Origin: Gammaproteobacteria bacterium | GTDB taxonomy: Bacteria > Pseudomonadota > Gammaproteobacteria > Pseudomonadales > Pseudohongiellaceae | Direction: 5' to 3' | NCBI GenBank assembly: GCA_041395725.1 | Contig: JAWKZW010000001.1 | Location: 372,001 to 436,000, forward strand | DNA: 64,000 nt | Shown: positions 15,860-24,933 of the stretch, piece by piece | Layout of the letters: each line of letters starts with the position of its first letter | How positions within the stretch are numbered: the first letter of the stretch is position 1 | The notes under the pieces: model-generated | Databases searched by the model: none | Seen by the model: the letters and a program-made list of their open reading frames with translations, nothing else | What the model was told of the DNA's origin: nothing | Program-made: the position numbers and the translations under genes

Positions 15860-18595
15860 ATGATGGAAAAACCGGACGCGGATCAGAGCCAGAATTCATG
15901 GCATACCTTGTCAACTGAAAAAACGCTGAACCTTCTTAATGCTACAGCGGATGGGCTTTCTCATGCCGAAGCGGCAAAGCGGCTGGCGGAATATGGCCCC
16001 AACCGTCTCCCGGAAGCCGCGCGACGCAGCGGCATCATGCGCTTTCTCATGCAATTCCATCACATCCTGATCTACGTGTTGCTTGGCGCAGCGGTGATTA
16101 CAGCGATGCTCGGCCACTGGATCGACACCGGCGTGATCCTCGCCGTAGTCGCCGCCAATGCTGTTATCGGCTTCATTCAGGAGGGTAAGGCGGAGAAGGC
16201 GATGGACGCGATCCGCCATATGCTGGCCCCCCGCGCAAATGTGATTCGTGAAGGGAAAAGGCACAGTACGGAAGGGGAAGCGCTCGTGCCCGGCGACATT
16301 GTTTTACTTGAAGCGGGAGACAAAGTGCCCGCCGATATGCGGCTGCTGAGCGCACATGGCATGTCAGTTCAGGAGGCCATTCTTACCGGTGAGTCTGTGC
16401 CGGTTGAGAAACATACCCGTCCGGTCGCCGCGAATGCGCCACTGGGAGATCGTTCGTGCATCGCCTATTCCGGCACCCTGGTAACAAGCGGCCAGGGTAA
16501 AGGGGTTGTTATGGGCACCGGCAACCGGACCGAGATCGGACGTATCAGCGGACTGTTGTCGGAAGTTGAAACACTGACCACGCCACTTGTTGCGCAGATG
16601 GATGTCTTTGCTAAATGGCTGACTATCCTCATCCTTCTGATTGCCGCGTCATTGCTGGGGTATGGTTATTTTGTCGGGCACTACGATTTCGCAGAAATGT
16701 TCATGGCGGTAGTGGGGCTCTCAGTTGCCGCGATCCCCGAAGGGCTGCCCGCGGTCCTGACTATCACGTTGGCGGTGGGCGTTCAGGCCATGGCGCGGCG
16801 CAACGCCATCGTCCGGCGTTTGCCCGCCATTGAGACGCTGGGATCAGTTTCCGTCATCTGCACCGACAAAACAGGCACGCTTACACGCAATGAGATGATG
16901 GTGGCCTCGGTGCTGACCAGTCAGCACCTCTTTGCTCTGGAAGGGGATGGGTATGCGCCCAAAGGACTGCTCAGACTGGAAGACACCAGAGTCGAATCCT
17001 CCGAACATACCGTGCTGGAGGAACTTGCTCGTGCGGCAGCGCTCTGCAACGATGCTTTCTTACACGAGCACAATGGCGTATGGACGGTGGAGGGCGACCC
17101 GATGGAGGGGGCGCTCCTCGCCTTCGCCGGAAAAATGGATATTGATGTGCGTAAAGCACAGTCGGTGTGGACACGCACTGACGCCATTCCATTTGATGCC
17201 AAACACTGTTTCATGGCGACACTGAATCATAACCATGAGCGGCATGCATTCGTGTTCGTTAAAGGCGCACCGGAGCGGATACTCGCGATGTGCCAGGATC
17301 AGCGAGGCAAGGACGGAAAGACGGAAACACTGGATATAGAATACTGGCACGGGAAAACTGAAGCCATCGCTGCGCTCGGACAACGTGTGCTGGCCTTTGC
17401 CGTGAAACCGGTGCAGTCAGAGCACACTGTGCTGGAGCATGGGGACATCGAAGGCACCCTCACCCTGTTGGGCATGACGGGGATGATCGACCCTCCGCGC
17501 GCGGAAGCAATTTCGGCAGTCGAGGAGTGTCATGGCGCAGGCATCCGCGTAAAAATGATTACCGGCGACCATGGGAAAACGGCCGCCGCCATTGCAAAAC
17601 AAATCGGCTTGCAGAACCCGGAACAGGTCCTGACCGGAAGTGATCTGGACGGGATGGATGACGCCGCTTTGCGTCAGGCTGTGCTGGATTGCGACATCTT
17701 TGCACGCACCAGTCCGGAGCATAAGCTGAGACTGGTCATGGCATTACAAGCCCATGGCATGACGGTGGCGATGACCGGCGATGGCGTGAATGACGCGCCT
17801 GCCCTGAAACGCGCCGATGCAGGTATCGCCATGGGCATGAAAGGCAGTGAAGCTGCCAAGGAAGCAGCAGAACTGGTGCTGGCTGATGATAATTTCGTTT
17901 CGATCGCTGCCGCCGTGCGCGAAGGCCGAACGGTTTACGACAACCTCAAAAAAGTCATCAGCTGGACGCTTCCCACCAACGCAGGTGAAGCGATGACCAT
18001 TATCGTGGCGTTGCTGCTGGGGATGACGTTACCGATAACACCCGTCCAGATTCTATGGATAAACCTGATTACCGCTGTCACACTGGGCATCGCACTGGCG
18101 TTTGAGCCGACGGAACAAGGTACCATGCGAAGGCCGCCCCGGCCACGCGATGAACCGTTGTTAACCGGCGCACTGGTTTGGCAGATCGCGTTCGTATCCC
18201 TATTGTTCCTGTGTGGCGTCTTCGGCATGTACACCTATGCCACAGATCTTGGTTATTCTATTGAGCTGGCACGTACTATTACGTTAAACACACTGGTGGT
18301 GATGGAAATCTCCTACCTTTTCTTTATCCGCAATATCTACAGCACTTCAGTGACATGGCAGGCGGCGCGGGGAACAAAAATAGTCTGGGCGGTAGTCATC
18401 GTCATTACCGTCGCACAATTCGCTATTACCTACCTCCCGCTCTTGCAGACTGTATTTGCCACCGAGGCGATCCGCTTCCGGGACGGACTGCTCATTGTCG
18501 GTGTCGGCGTGATGCTGTTTGCGATTATCGAAACAGAAAAACAGATTCGCCTTCGACTATCAAAGACTGCAACGAGTGATCATGGCCGATCTTAG
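15860..18595 (+). CDS. Cation-transporting P-type ATPase (P2-like)
   Basis: About 911 residues. Domain order: N-terminal cation-ATPase domain (SWHTLSTEKTLNLL...), helices M1-M2, actuator domain with LTGESVPVEK, helices M3-M4 with PEGLP, phosphorylation motif DKTGTLT (catalytic Asp), nucleotide domain with KGAPERI, MTGDGVNDAPALKRADAGIAMG hinge, and a six-helix C-terminal cation-ATPase domain. PEGLP and the N- and C-terminal cation domains place it with Ca2+/Na+/H+-type pumps rather than heavy-metal or MgtA types. The exact ion is undecided. ATG at 15860 or 15863 follows GAGAGGGG. The gene lies 13 bp after the UspE-like gene and overlaps the antiporter gene by 14 bp. Confidence 0.85.
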   Translation: MMEKPDADQSQNSWHTLSTEKTLNLLNATADGLSHAEAAKRLAEYGPNRLPEAARRSGIMRFLMQFHHILIYVLLGAAVITAMLGHWIDTGVILAVVAANAVIGFIQEGKAEKAMDAIRHMLAPRANVIREGKRHSTEGEALVPGDIVLLEAGDKVPADMRLLSAHGMSVQEAILTGESVPVEKHTRPVAANAPLGDRSCIAYSGTLVTSGQGKGVVMGTGNRTEIGRISGLLSEVETLTTPLVAQMDVFAKWLTILILLIAASLLGYGYFVGHYDFAEMFMAVVGLSVAAIPEGLPAVLTITLAVGVQAMARRNAIVRRLPAIETLGSVSVICTDKTGTLTRNEMMVASVLTSQHLFALEGDGYAPKGLLRLEDTRVESSEHTVLEELARAAALCNDAFLHEHNGVWTVEGDPMEGALLAFAGKMDIDVRKAQSVWTRTDAIPFDAKHCFMATLNHNHERHAFVFVKGAPERILAMCQDQRGKDGKTETLDIEYWHGKTEAIAALGQRVLAFAVKPVQSEHTVLEHGDIEGTLTLLGMTGMIDPPRAEAISAVEECHGAGIRVKMITGDHGKTAAAIAKQIGLQNPEQVLTGSDLDGMDDAALRQAVLDCDIFARTSPEHKLRLVMALQAHGMTVAMTGDGVNDAPALKRADAGIAMGMKGSEAAKEAAELVLADDNFVSIAAAVREGRTVYDNLKKVISWTLPTNAGEAMTIIVALLLGMTLPITPVQILWINLITAVTLGIALAFEPTEQGTMRRPPRPRDEPLLTGALVWQIAFVSLLFLCGVFGMYTYATDLGYSIELARTITLNTLVVMEISYLFFIRNIYSTSVTWQAARGTKIVWAVVIVITVAQFAITYLPLLQTVFATEAIRFRDGLLIVGVGVMLFAIIETEKQIRLRLSKTATSDHGRS

Positions 18596-20264
18596 CTTCC
18601 TGCATAGCTCGCCTTTTTATGAGCTGACTGCACTGATTGCTCTGGCCGCAGCAATCAGTTCCGTAGGCTTGTTACTGCGCCAGCCGATGATTGTCAGCTT
18701 CATCGCGGTCGGCGTACTGGCCGGCCCGTCGGCGCTTGGGATTGTGCAATCACACGAAAATATTGAATTGCTGGCAGAGCTGGGCATCGCCGTGTTGCTG
18801 TTCCTGGTCGGTCTCAAACTGGATCTGAAGCTGATCCGCACTCTGGGCCCGGTGGCGTTGGCGACGGGGTTGGGACAAGTGACGTTTACCTCGGTGATCG
18901 GCTTTCTCATCGGGCTTGCGCTGGGGCTGAATACGGTGACCTCGCTCTATGTTGCCGTGGCGCTGACCTTCTCCAGCACCATTATCATTGTCAAATTGCT
19001 TTCAGATAAGCGGGAAGTGGATTCCCTGCATGGCAGGATCGCTATCGGTTTTCTGATAGTGCAGGACCTTGTCGTTGTGTTGGCGATGATGATCCTGTCA
19101 GCCTTCGGGGTCGGTGCTCAGGAGGCGGGCGGCGACTCAGTGCTGGTCCATATCGGCACAGTTCTCCTTTACGGCCTGGTGATGCTGGGGTTTATTCTGC
19201 TTTTCATTCGCTATCTGGCGACACCGCTCGTAACCCGAATTGCCCGCTCGCAGGAACTGCTGATTATTTCCGCCATTGCCTGGGCGGCACTGCTGGCCGC
19301 TATTGGCAGCGAGCTTGGCTTCAGTAAAGAGTTGGGGGGGTTGCTCGCCGGTATCTCACTGGCATCCACGCCTTTCCGGGAAGCGATTGTGGCGCGCCTT
19401 TCCTCCCTGCGGGATTTTCTGTTGTTATTTTTCTTTATTGCACTGGGCTCGCAGCTCGATCTTGAACTGCTTGGCGCACAGATCGCTCCCGCACTCGCTT
19501 TCTCTGTCTTTGTGCTGATCGGCAATCCGCTGATCGTAATGATCATTATGGGCATCATGGGCTACCGGAAACGTACCGGTTTTCTGGCAGGCCTGACCGT
19601 CGCTCAGATCAGCGAATTTTCGCTTATTTTCATGGCGATGGGTCTGAGTCTGGGACATGTGTCTGCGGAGTCGCTGGGGCTGGTAACACTGGTCGGGCTG
19701 ATTACAATATCTCTGTCGGTCTATATGATCACCTATTCCCACGGTCTCTATAACAGACTGGAGCAATGGTTCAGCGTATTCGAACGCAGGAAGCCCTACC
19801 GGGAGGAGAAGCTGGAACTTCAACACAGTGCGAAAGGGGGTTACGACGTCGTCCTCTTTGGGCTCGGTCGTTACGGTAAGGCCATTGCTCACTATTTACA
19901 GCAGCAGGAATTCACCCTGCTTGCGGTTGATTTCAATCCGGATGAGGTTCGACGCTGGCGTGCTCAAGGCCATCCTGCCATTTATGGCGATGCGAGTGAT
20001 CCTGCGTTTATCGCCAGCCTGTCACTCAGTGGCGTCAAGTGGGTTGTCTCTGCCATGCCTCAGCATGATATCGGCGTGACACATGAAGACCCCCGGCTCG
20101 TACTTCTGGAAGAATTGAAACGACAACAGTACAGCGGCGGTATCGCAATATCTACGCAGCAGCTTCACGACCAGGAAGTCCTCAAGGAAAAAGGAGCCAC
20201 ACTGATCCTGCTGCCATTTTATGACGCGGCAGAACAGGCAGTGGTGCGAATGAAAGTGCACTAG
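18582..20264 (+). CDS. Monovalent cation:proton antiporter, CPA2/Kef type
   Basis: About 560 residues. Residues about 8-395 form a Na+/H+-exchanger fold with roughly 12 helices, including GLLLRQPMIVSFIAVGVLAGP, LGIAVLLFLVGLKLDL and the FLIVQDLVVVL helix with the conserved Asp. The cytoplasmic part (about 425-555) is a TrkA-N (RCK) domain with a nucleotide-binding VVLFGLGRYGKAIA loop and an acidic strand end (AVDFNPDEV). It lacks a TrkA-C domain. The ATG at 18582 is chosen because it opens into the first helix; it overlaps the pump gene by 14 bp, so translation is probably coupled. It exports K+ or Na+ in exchange for protons and may balance the pump. Confidence 0.85.
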   Translation: MADLSFLHSSPFYELTALIALAAAISSVGLLLRQPMIVSFIAVGVLAGPSALGIVQSHENIELLAELGIAVLLFLVGLKLDLKLIRTLGPVALATGLGQVTFTSVIGFLIGLALGLNTVTSLYVAVALTFSSTIIIVKLLSDKREVDSLHGRIAIGFLIVQDLVVVLAMMILSAFGVGAQEAGGDSVLVHIGTVLLYGLVMLGFILLFIRYLATPLVTRIARSQELLIISAIAWAALLAAIGSELGFSKELGGLLAGISLASTPFREAIVARLSSLRDFLLLFFFIALGSQLDLELLGAQIAPALAFSVFVLIGNPLIVMIIMGIMGYRKRTGFLAGLTVAQISEFSLIFMAMGLSLGHVSAESLGLVTLVGLITISLSVYMITYSHGLYNRLEQWFSVFERRKPYREEKLELQHSAKGGYDVVLFGLGRYGKAIAHYLQQQEFTLLAVDFNPDEVRRWRAQGHPAIYGDASDPAFIASLSLSGVKWVVSAMPQHDIGVTHEDPRLVLLEELKRQQYSGGIAISTQQLHDQEVLKEKGATLILLPFYDAAEQAVVRMKVH

Positions 20265-20673
20265 TGAAAAGCAGAACAGGCTGACCTGTCAATCAGGTCC
20301 CCAAGCCCGAATATTTCACCAAATTCCGTAGCGGAGCTGTTCCAGGGTGTACCATTGAGCGGCAAAACAGTGCTGCACTGCCACTGACAGGGCCGGTCCA
20401 CTGTAAAACACCGGTGTAGGCCCGCTTCTCGGCCCGTAGGACGAAAAATGGTACCTTTCAATGCACGGGCTGCCCAATCTTGAAAACAGCTCCTATCCTC
20501 AGTAAACACAGAGGCTATCGCTGAAACCCGAGGTTGTCCAGTTTCAGAAATGAAGACTCAGCTGCAGCCCTGGACCCTGTTCTTGCTCCGGATCAATACC
20601 TCAATGCCCTCTACTGTGTATTATTGTGTCTACTGCGACAGGCCATTTATCATCCAGCTTGAAGGGTTACACT
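20265..20673. other. Intergenic region before the SDR gene
   Basis: About 400 bp with no gene-like frame. GAAGGG at about 20661-20666 is the ribosome site of the next gene. I see no strong terminator, repeat or RNA structure. Confidence 0.4.
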
Positions 20674-21432
20674 ATGACTAATTCCCAATCCACAGTGGCA
20701 CTGGTTACCGGTTCAGCGACAGGCATAGGAAAAAGCATCGCGCTCGCTTTCACAGACGCCGGCTGTGATCTGGTCATTGCCGATGTTGACGAATCCCGCC
20801 TGGAGGAGTTAGCAGAGCTGATCCGGAGCAAAGGTCGACAATGTCTGGCAGTTGGCGCGGATGTCAGCGACCCGGGCGCTGTAGCCTCGCTACATGAAGC
20901 GGCGATGCAGTCGTTCGGTCGGTTGGACTATGCCTGCAACAATGCAGGTATTGAGGGGCAGCAGGGGCCCACCGGTGAAACAACGCTGGAGAATTTTGAC
21001 CGGGTGATCAACATAAATCTGAGAGGCGTCTTTCTCTGCATGCGGGCGCAACTGCAGATCATGGAGAAGCAGCAATCCGGATCCATAGTCAATATTGCTT
21101 CAGTGGCCGGTCTGATAGGGTTCGCCGGCCTGCCCGCCTACTGCGCCTCCAAGGGAGGCGTCATACAGCTCACCAAGACAGCTGCGCTGGAATACGCCAC
21201 TGCCGGCATCCGCGTCAATGCAGTTTGCCCCGGAGCAATCGACACCGAAATGATCCATCGCATCACACACAATGATCCTGAAAACGAGAAGAAATTCGAA
21301 GCCCTTCATCCCATGAACCGCATGGGGCGCGTCGAAGAAGTTGCTGATGCTGTAGTCTGGCTGTCCCTGCCGGGCGCCTCCTTTGTCACGGGTCAGGCGC
21401 TGGCCGTTGACGGCGGGATGGTGGCACGCTGA
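20674..21432 (+). CDS. Short-chain dehydrogenase/reductase (SDR)
   Basis: A 252-residue classical SDR. The cofactor loop TGSATGIG is at 12-19, and Asp37 after the second strand (IADVDESR) favours NAD(H). NNAG is at 89-92 and the catalytic triad is Ser143, Tyr156 and Lys160 (YCASK). The C-terminal GQALAVDGGMVA is typical of the family. The start at 20674 is chosen because GAAGGG lies about 8 bases upstream and the Rossmann fold begins directly; an in-frame ATG at 20626 has no ribosome site. Oxidises or reduces a small alcohol/ketone substrate that cannot be named. A single gene, convergent with the lipoprotein. Confidence 0.85.
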   Translation: MTNSQSTVALVTGSATGIGKSIALAFTDAGCDLVIADVDESRLEELAELIRSKGRQCLAVGADVSDPGAVASLHEAAMQSFGRLDYACNNAGIEGQQGPTGETTLENFDRVININLRGVFLCMRAQLQIMEKQQSGSIVNIASVAGLIGFAGLPAYCASKGGVIQLTKTAALEYATAGIRVNAVCPGAIDTEMIHRITHNDPENEKKFEALHPMNRMGRVEEVADAVVWLSLPGASFVTGQALAVDGGMVAR

Positions 21433-21522
21433 GCTGCGGTTTGACCTGTTACCACAGATAACCTCACGGGCTGACGCTACCGCGCCTCCTGCGCATTGCC
21501 GACCCTCACCAGCGAAGCCGAG

Positions 21523-22230
21523 TCAAAGTGAATTGATCATCTGATTCGCCAGGCTGTCGACAGCGCGGAAAAGCTCCTCCCTGAAGTTGCTTGCGGTTGT
21601 GTCAAGGAAAAAGTCCAGCTCCCGGGCCGGCGTTAGGTGACTGTAGCGGTCCGGATCGTCATCCGGCTGAGATTCGCTGACAGCAGTGAAGGAGCCGGCT
21701 ATTTGCAACGAGAACCTGTCGGGACTGTGTTGCACCACTGCAAATTCATCGACCCGCAGACTGATCCGTCTGTCGGCATGTTCGCTGACCACTTCCCAGC
21801 GCCCGCCTGCCTGCTCAGCAAAGGCATCCTGCAGGCAGGTGCCGAGGCTCCTTTCGGCAAAGATGGCCTCCCGGATACTGTTGAAGGCTTCCTGCTCTTC
21901 CCGGTTGATCGCCGTGGCGGCGCCAAGGATACCGCCGGCGACGAAGCCGGCAGCACCACCCAGTCCCCCGGCCAATGGGGCGCAGAAATAGAAAAATGGC
22001 CCGCAGCTGATGCTGGCCAGGGTTCCCACCAGGGCACCGCCGGCTGCACCGGTTGCGGCTGCGCCAAGCACAAAGGGATCATCGTTAAGTGGATCCTTCT
22101 GATACCCCGCGGTTTCCAGGCTGATCTGCACCCGGGTACCTGCGGCGATAGGCTCCAGGGGCGCCCTGCCCGTCATGGCACAGGCGCTCAGCAGCAGGAT
22201 GGAGAGAAAAGCGAAGCATTGCCTGATCAT
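21523..22230 (-). CDS. Lipoprotein with glycine-zipper segment
   Basis: A 235-residue protein. Residues 1-17 are a lipoprotein signal with lipobox LLSAC (lipidated Cys17). Residues about 55-107 are a glycine/alanine-rich zipper (GAAATGAAGGALVG ... GGLGGAAGFVAGGILGAATA) that can insert in or associate with a membrane. The C-terminal half is soluble, with FSLQIAGSFTAVSES and a final amphipathic helix. It probably sits in the inner leaflet of the outer membrane. No specific family is recognised. The start is followed closely by the signal and the gene diverges from the next secreted protein gene. Confidence 0.7.
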   Translation of the reverse strand: MIRQCFAFLSILLLSACAMTGRAPLEPIAAGTRVQISLETAGYQKDPLNDDPFVLGAAATGAAGGALVGTLASISCGPFFYFCAPLAGGLGGAAGFVAGGILGAATAINREEQEAFNSIREAIFAERSLGTCLQDAFAEQAGGRWEVVSEHADRRISLRVDEFAVVQHSPDRFSLQIAGSFTAVSESQPDDDPDRYSHLTPARELDFFLDTTASNFREELFRAVDSLANQMINSL

Positions 22231-22537
22231 CGCGAATCCTCACTATCGTTATTATTTTTGCGCCAGCGCAAGCCGGCACGTTGTCAGGCGGTTAAAGTTA
22301 CGCCCTGCAGAAGCTCGCCACCTGTGCTTTTCCGGATTTTCGCCTGATGTTTTTCTTAGGACTGGCGAGAGGGAGGGAATGCAACGCTTAAGACAGGATC
22401 GTACGGCCCCCGCAGGGACCCGCGGAATCCTGTCCTGGGGCAGCGGAGTAACAACAGGAGTGCGACATTATGTCTCACGCCGTGGAAGTCATAACCCTAT
22501 AGAATGCATTGACATTACCCGAAATCAGGAGACAACG
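22231..22537. other. Divergent intergenic region with a small hairpin
   Basis: About 307 bp between two divergent genes for exported proteins. GACAGGAT (22392-22399) pairs with ATCCTGTC (22427-22434) around a GC-rich loop, which is a possible operator or leader structure. CAGGAGA at 22526-22532 is the ribosome site of the downstream gene. No promoter is called with confidence. Confidence 0.35.
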
Positions 22538-23578
22538 GTGTACAGAACCCTTCTTGCTACCAGCCTGGCGCTGGCCATTTCCACTGCGGCAACTGCTCAG
22601 TCAGAGGGTGGGTTTGAAACCCTCCAGACCCCGGCCCAGGCACCCGGCTGGGTGATGCCGCGAACCGAGCACGGGCACCCTAACCTGCAGGGCACCTGGT
22701 TCTTTGGCTCCAGGACACCGCTGCAGCGCCCGGCCAACATGGGATCGAAGCAGACTTACAGTGCCGAGGAAGCGCAGGCAGTGGAAGCCAGGCTGCAGAA
22801 AAGGTTACTCGATCAGGACGCGCCGCTGGATCCGGACCGGGGAGCACCGGAGGCCGGCGCCCGGATCGGGCAGGAAGCAGACGATGCCTTCCTGGCCCAT
22901 TACCAGGAACCCAGGCTGGTTCCTGTCAATGGCGAATACCGAACCTCGGTAATTGTCGACCCGGCAGACGGACGCATCCCGATGCGGGAAGGTTTCATGG
23001 ACCTGACTGCCAGACAGCGGGCCGCAGGGCTGGGCGAGACTGATGGTCCTGAGGGACAACCGCTTTCCGGCCGGTGCCTGATGTTTGGCTCGGCAGTACC
23101 GTCACTGACTCCGATCATGATGAACCCCAACCTGCAGATTGTGCAGAACGAAGACTATGTGATGGTGATGACGGAAATGGTTCATGATGCCCGCATCATC
23201 AGGCTCAACGGGAAACATAGGGATAGCGGCATAAAAAACTGGATGGGTGAATCCGTCGGTCGCTGGGAAGGCGATACCCTGGTAGTCCACAGCAAAGACT
23301 TCCGTCCCGATCAGTCATCGGCCAGAGGTATTGCCATGTCGGAGGATTTCGAAGTCATCGAACGTTATACCCTGGTCAGCGATGACGAAATCCATTATGC
23401 CTTCACCGTTTATGACGCCCAGGCCTACACGCAGCCGTTTTCCGGTGAACGGACCCTTACCCGCAATGCCAGTGATGAGCGTATTTACGAGTTCGCCTGT
23501 CACGAAGGCAATTATTCACTGTCCGGCATCCTCGCCGGGGCCAGGCGCCAGGAAGTTGAGCGGGAACTGACCCGGTAG
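22538..23578 (+). CDS. Exported protein of an uncharacterised NLQGTW/GRWEGDTLVV family
   Basis: A 346-residue protein starting with GTG after CAGGAGA. A signal peptide covers about residues 1-21 (ending ATAQS). The mature part has PNLQGTWFFGSRTPLQRP near the N-terminus and MVHDARIIRLNGKH then SVGRWEGDTLVVHSKDF in the C-terminal half. These are the recurring blocks of a large family of secreted proteins found in marine gammaproteobacteria and acidobacteria. The second half resembles a beta-barrel (lipocalin-like) fold. No catalytic residues are evident and the function is unknown. The gene is convergent with the ABC transporter pair across a repeat-rich gap. Confidence 0.7.
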   Translation: MYRTLLATSLALAISTAATAQSEGGFETLQTPAQAPGWVMPRTEHGHPNLQGTWFFGSRTPLQRPANMGSKQTYSAEEAQAVEARLQKRLLDQDAPLDPDRGAPEAGARIGQEADDAFLAHYQEPRLVPVNGEYRTSVIVDPADGRIPMREGFMDLTARQRAAGLGETDGPEGQPLSGRCLMFGSAVPSLTPIMMNPNLQIVQNEDYVMVMTEMVHDARIIRLNGKHRDSGIKNWMGESVGRWEGDTLVVHSKDFRPDQSSARGIAMSEDFEVIERYTLVSDDEIHYAFTVYDAQAYTQPFSGERTLTRNASDERIYEFACHEGNYSLSGILAGARRQEVERELTR

Positions 23579-23584
23579 TTTCCT

Positions 23585-23620
23585 GGGGTTCTTGGGGTTC
23601 TTGGGGTTCTTGGGGTTCTT
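23585..23620. repeat. Tandem 9-bp repeat, four copies
   Basis: GGGGTTCTT is repeated four times without change, starting 6 bp after a stop codon. It is too short and too regular to be a CRISPR. It is non-coding here, and copy number is likely to vary between strains. Confidence 0.9.
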
Positions 23621-23634
23621 GTTAGATACCGCAC

Positions 23635-23773
23635 CAGCCCGGGGGAACCGGCCGTCGGAGCAACGCGCACCCCTCCGGGGTTCCCTCCCTCGGTCAGGAG
23701 CCCTGGGAAACGGTCTCCTTTGGTCAGTCGGTGCTGCGTTTTGATTGCTCCGACGGCCGGTTCCCCCGGGCTG
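23635..23773. repeat. Long inverted repeat, perfect 29-bp arms
   Basis: The arms at 23635-23663 (starting CAGCCCGGGGGAACC) and 23745-23773 are exact reverse complements over 29 bases, with about 80 bases between them. The element is 139 bp long and can form a long hairpin or cruciform. It lies in the gap between convergent genes and is non-coding. There is no T-run, so it is more than an ordinary terminator. Confidence 0.9.
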
Positions 23774-23908
23774 ATGCTCAGTGCGAGATTTCAATTACTG
23801 TGTATCGAGGAAAAATTGCTGCAGCTGTTTCTTAATGTCGTTGTTAAGGTTTGCAGTCACTTTCGTTTCCGTCGAAGTCGCTGAATGTTGAGTCCCGCTT
23901 CGCGCCAA

Positions 23909-24055
23909 GGCGTGGTCGGCAGGGGGTTCGGTGGGCTGCAATCAAGGACCAGCGCTGAACGGCGAAAAATGACCGCCCTCCAGGGCATTTTTCAGAGTGA
24001 AGGGACCCGGGACGGGCGCGGTACGCAGCCCACCGAACCCCCTGCCGGCCGCGCC
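23909..24055. repeat. Second long inverted repeat with nested hairpin
   Basis: The arms at 23909-23939 and 24025-24055 pair in 29 of 31 positions. The inner 22 (GGCAGGGGGTTCGGTGGGCT and on) are perfect, and one mismatch could form a G-U pair in RNA. At the centre is a second small palindrome, GAAAAATG ... CATTTTTC, with CCCT/AGGG inside. The total length is 147 bp, close to that of the neighbouring element (139 bp), but the arm sequences differ. Confidence 0.9.
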
Positions 24056-24171
24056 GCTCGAAGCCACGCCGCGTTGGCTCCCCCCACTATGTGCCGGCAC
24101 AATAAGCACCACCAATCTGCCAATCATCGCTTTGAAACTGCAATGATACGCAAGCAGGTTTGTAAACCCGC

Positions 24172-24933
24172 CTAGCTGCGTATCTTGTAACCAGTCCTGA
24201 ATATCCACCAGATCGCGCTGTAGCACACCAGCATGAAGAAGCAGATGCTGACCAGGCTGACACCGATATTCACATCCGCAATCTCGTAGAAACTCCAGCG
24301 GAATCCGCTAACCAGGTAGAGCACCGGGTTGAAGAGCGACACGGTCTGCCAGAACGGTGGCAGCATGTCGATGGAGTAGAAGCTGCCCCCCAGGAAGATA
24401 AGCGGGGTCACCAGCAGCATCGGCACCAGGGACAATTTTTCAAAATTGTCCGCCCAGATACCGATTGCAAAGCCCAGCATGGAAAATGACAACGTCGTCA
24501 ACAGCAGGAAGGCCAGCATCACAAACGGGTGGGCTATCTGCAGGTCGACAAAAAAGCTGGCGGTAACCAGAATAATCAGGCCAAGGATAAGGGACTTGGT
24601 CGCCGCAGCCCCTACATAGCCTAACACCACTTCCAGCATGGAAACCGGTGCCGACAGCATCTCGTAGATAGTGCCGACAAACTTGGGGAAGTAAATACCG
24701 AATGAGGCATTGGAAATGCTCTGGGTCAGCAGATTGAGCATGATCAGGCCCGGCACAATAAAGGCCCCGTAGCTGACGCCGTCCACCTCCTGGATCCGGG
24801 ACCCGATGGCTGCACCAAAGACGATGAAGTACAGAGAGGTTGTCAAAACCGGCGCGACCACACTCTGCAGCAGGGTGCGCTTCATGCGCGCCATCTCGAA
24901 ACGGTAGATTGCCTTCACCGCGTGCAGGTTCAT
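24172..24933 (-). CDS. ABC-2 type exporter permease, YadH-like
   Basis: A 253-residue membrane protein with six helices. It follows the E. coli YadH pattern closely: TSLYFIVFGAAIGSRI near the start, FIVPGLIMLN, an EMLSAPVSMLEVVLGYVG cytoplasmic loop, then SLVPMLLVTPLIFLGGSFYSIDMLPPFWQ and a final SGFRWSF. This is the ABC-2 fold that exports lipids, polysaccharide or drugs. The YadGH substrate is not established. The start codon overlaps the stop of the ATPase gene as ATGA, so the two are translationally coupled. Confidence 0.9.
   Translation of the reverse strand: MNLHAVKAIYRFEMARMKRTLLQSVVAPVLTTSLYFIVFGAAIGSRIQEVDGVSYGAFIVPGLIMLNLLTQSISNASFGIYFPKFVGTIYEMLSAPVSMLEVVLGYVGAAATKSLILGLIILVTASFFVDLQIAHPFVMLAFLLLTTLSFSMLGFAIGIWADNFEKLSLVPMLLVTPLIFLGGSFYSIDMLPPFWQTVSLFNPVLYLVSGFRWSFYEIADVNIGVSLVSICFFMLVCYSAIWWIFRTGYKIRS

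Noticed and set aside
21637..22347. Plus-strand frame of 236 codons
   Set aside because: It is antisense to the lipoprotein, which has a clear lipobox and glycine zipper.
23585..23620. Possible CRISPR
   Set aside because: The 9-bp units are contiguous with no spacers, and no cas gene is present.
23516..23794. Minus-strand frame with NPKNPKNPK repeats
   Set aside because: The repeated peptide is only the translation of the 9-bp tandem repeat and the inverted repeat.
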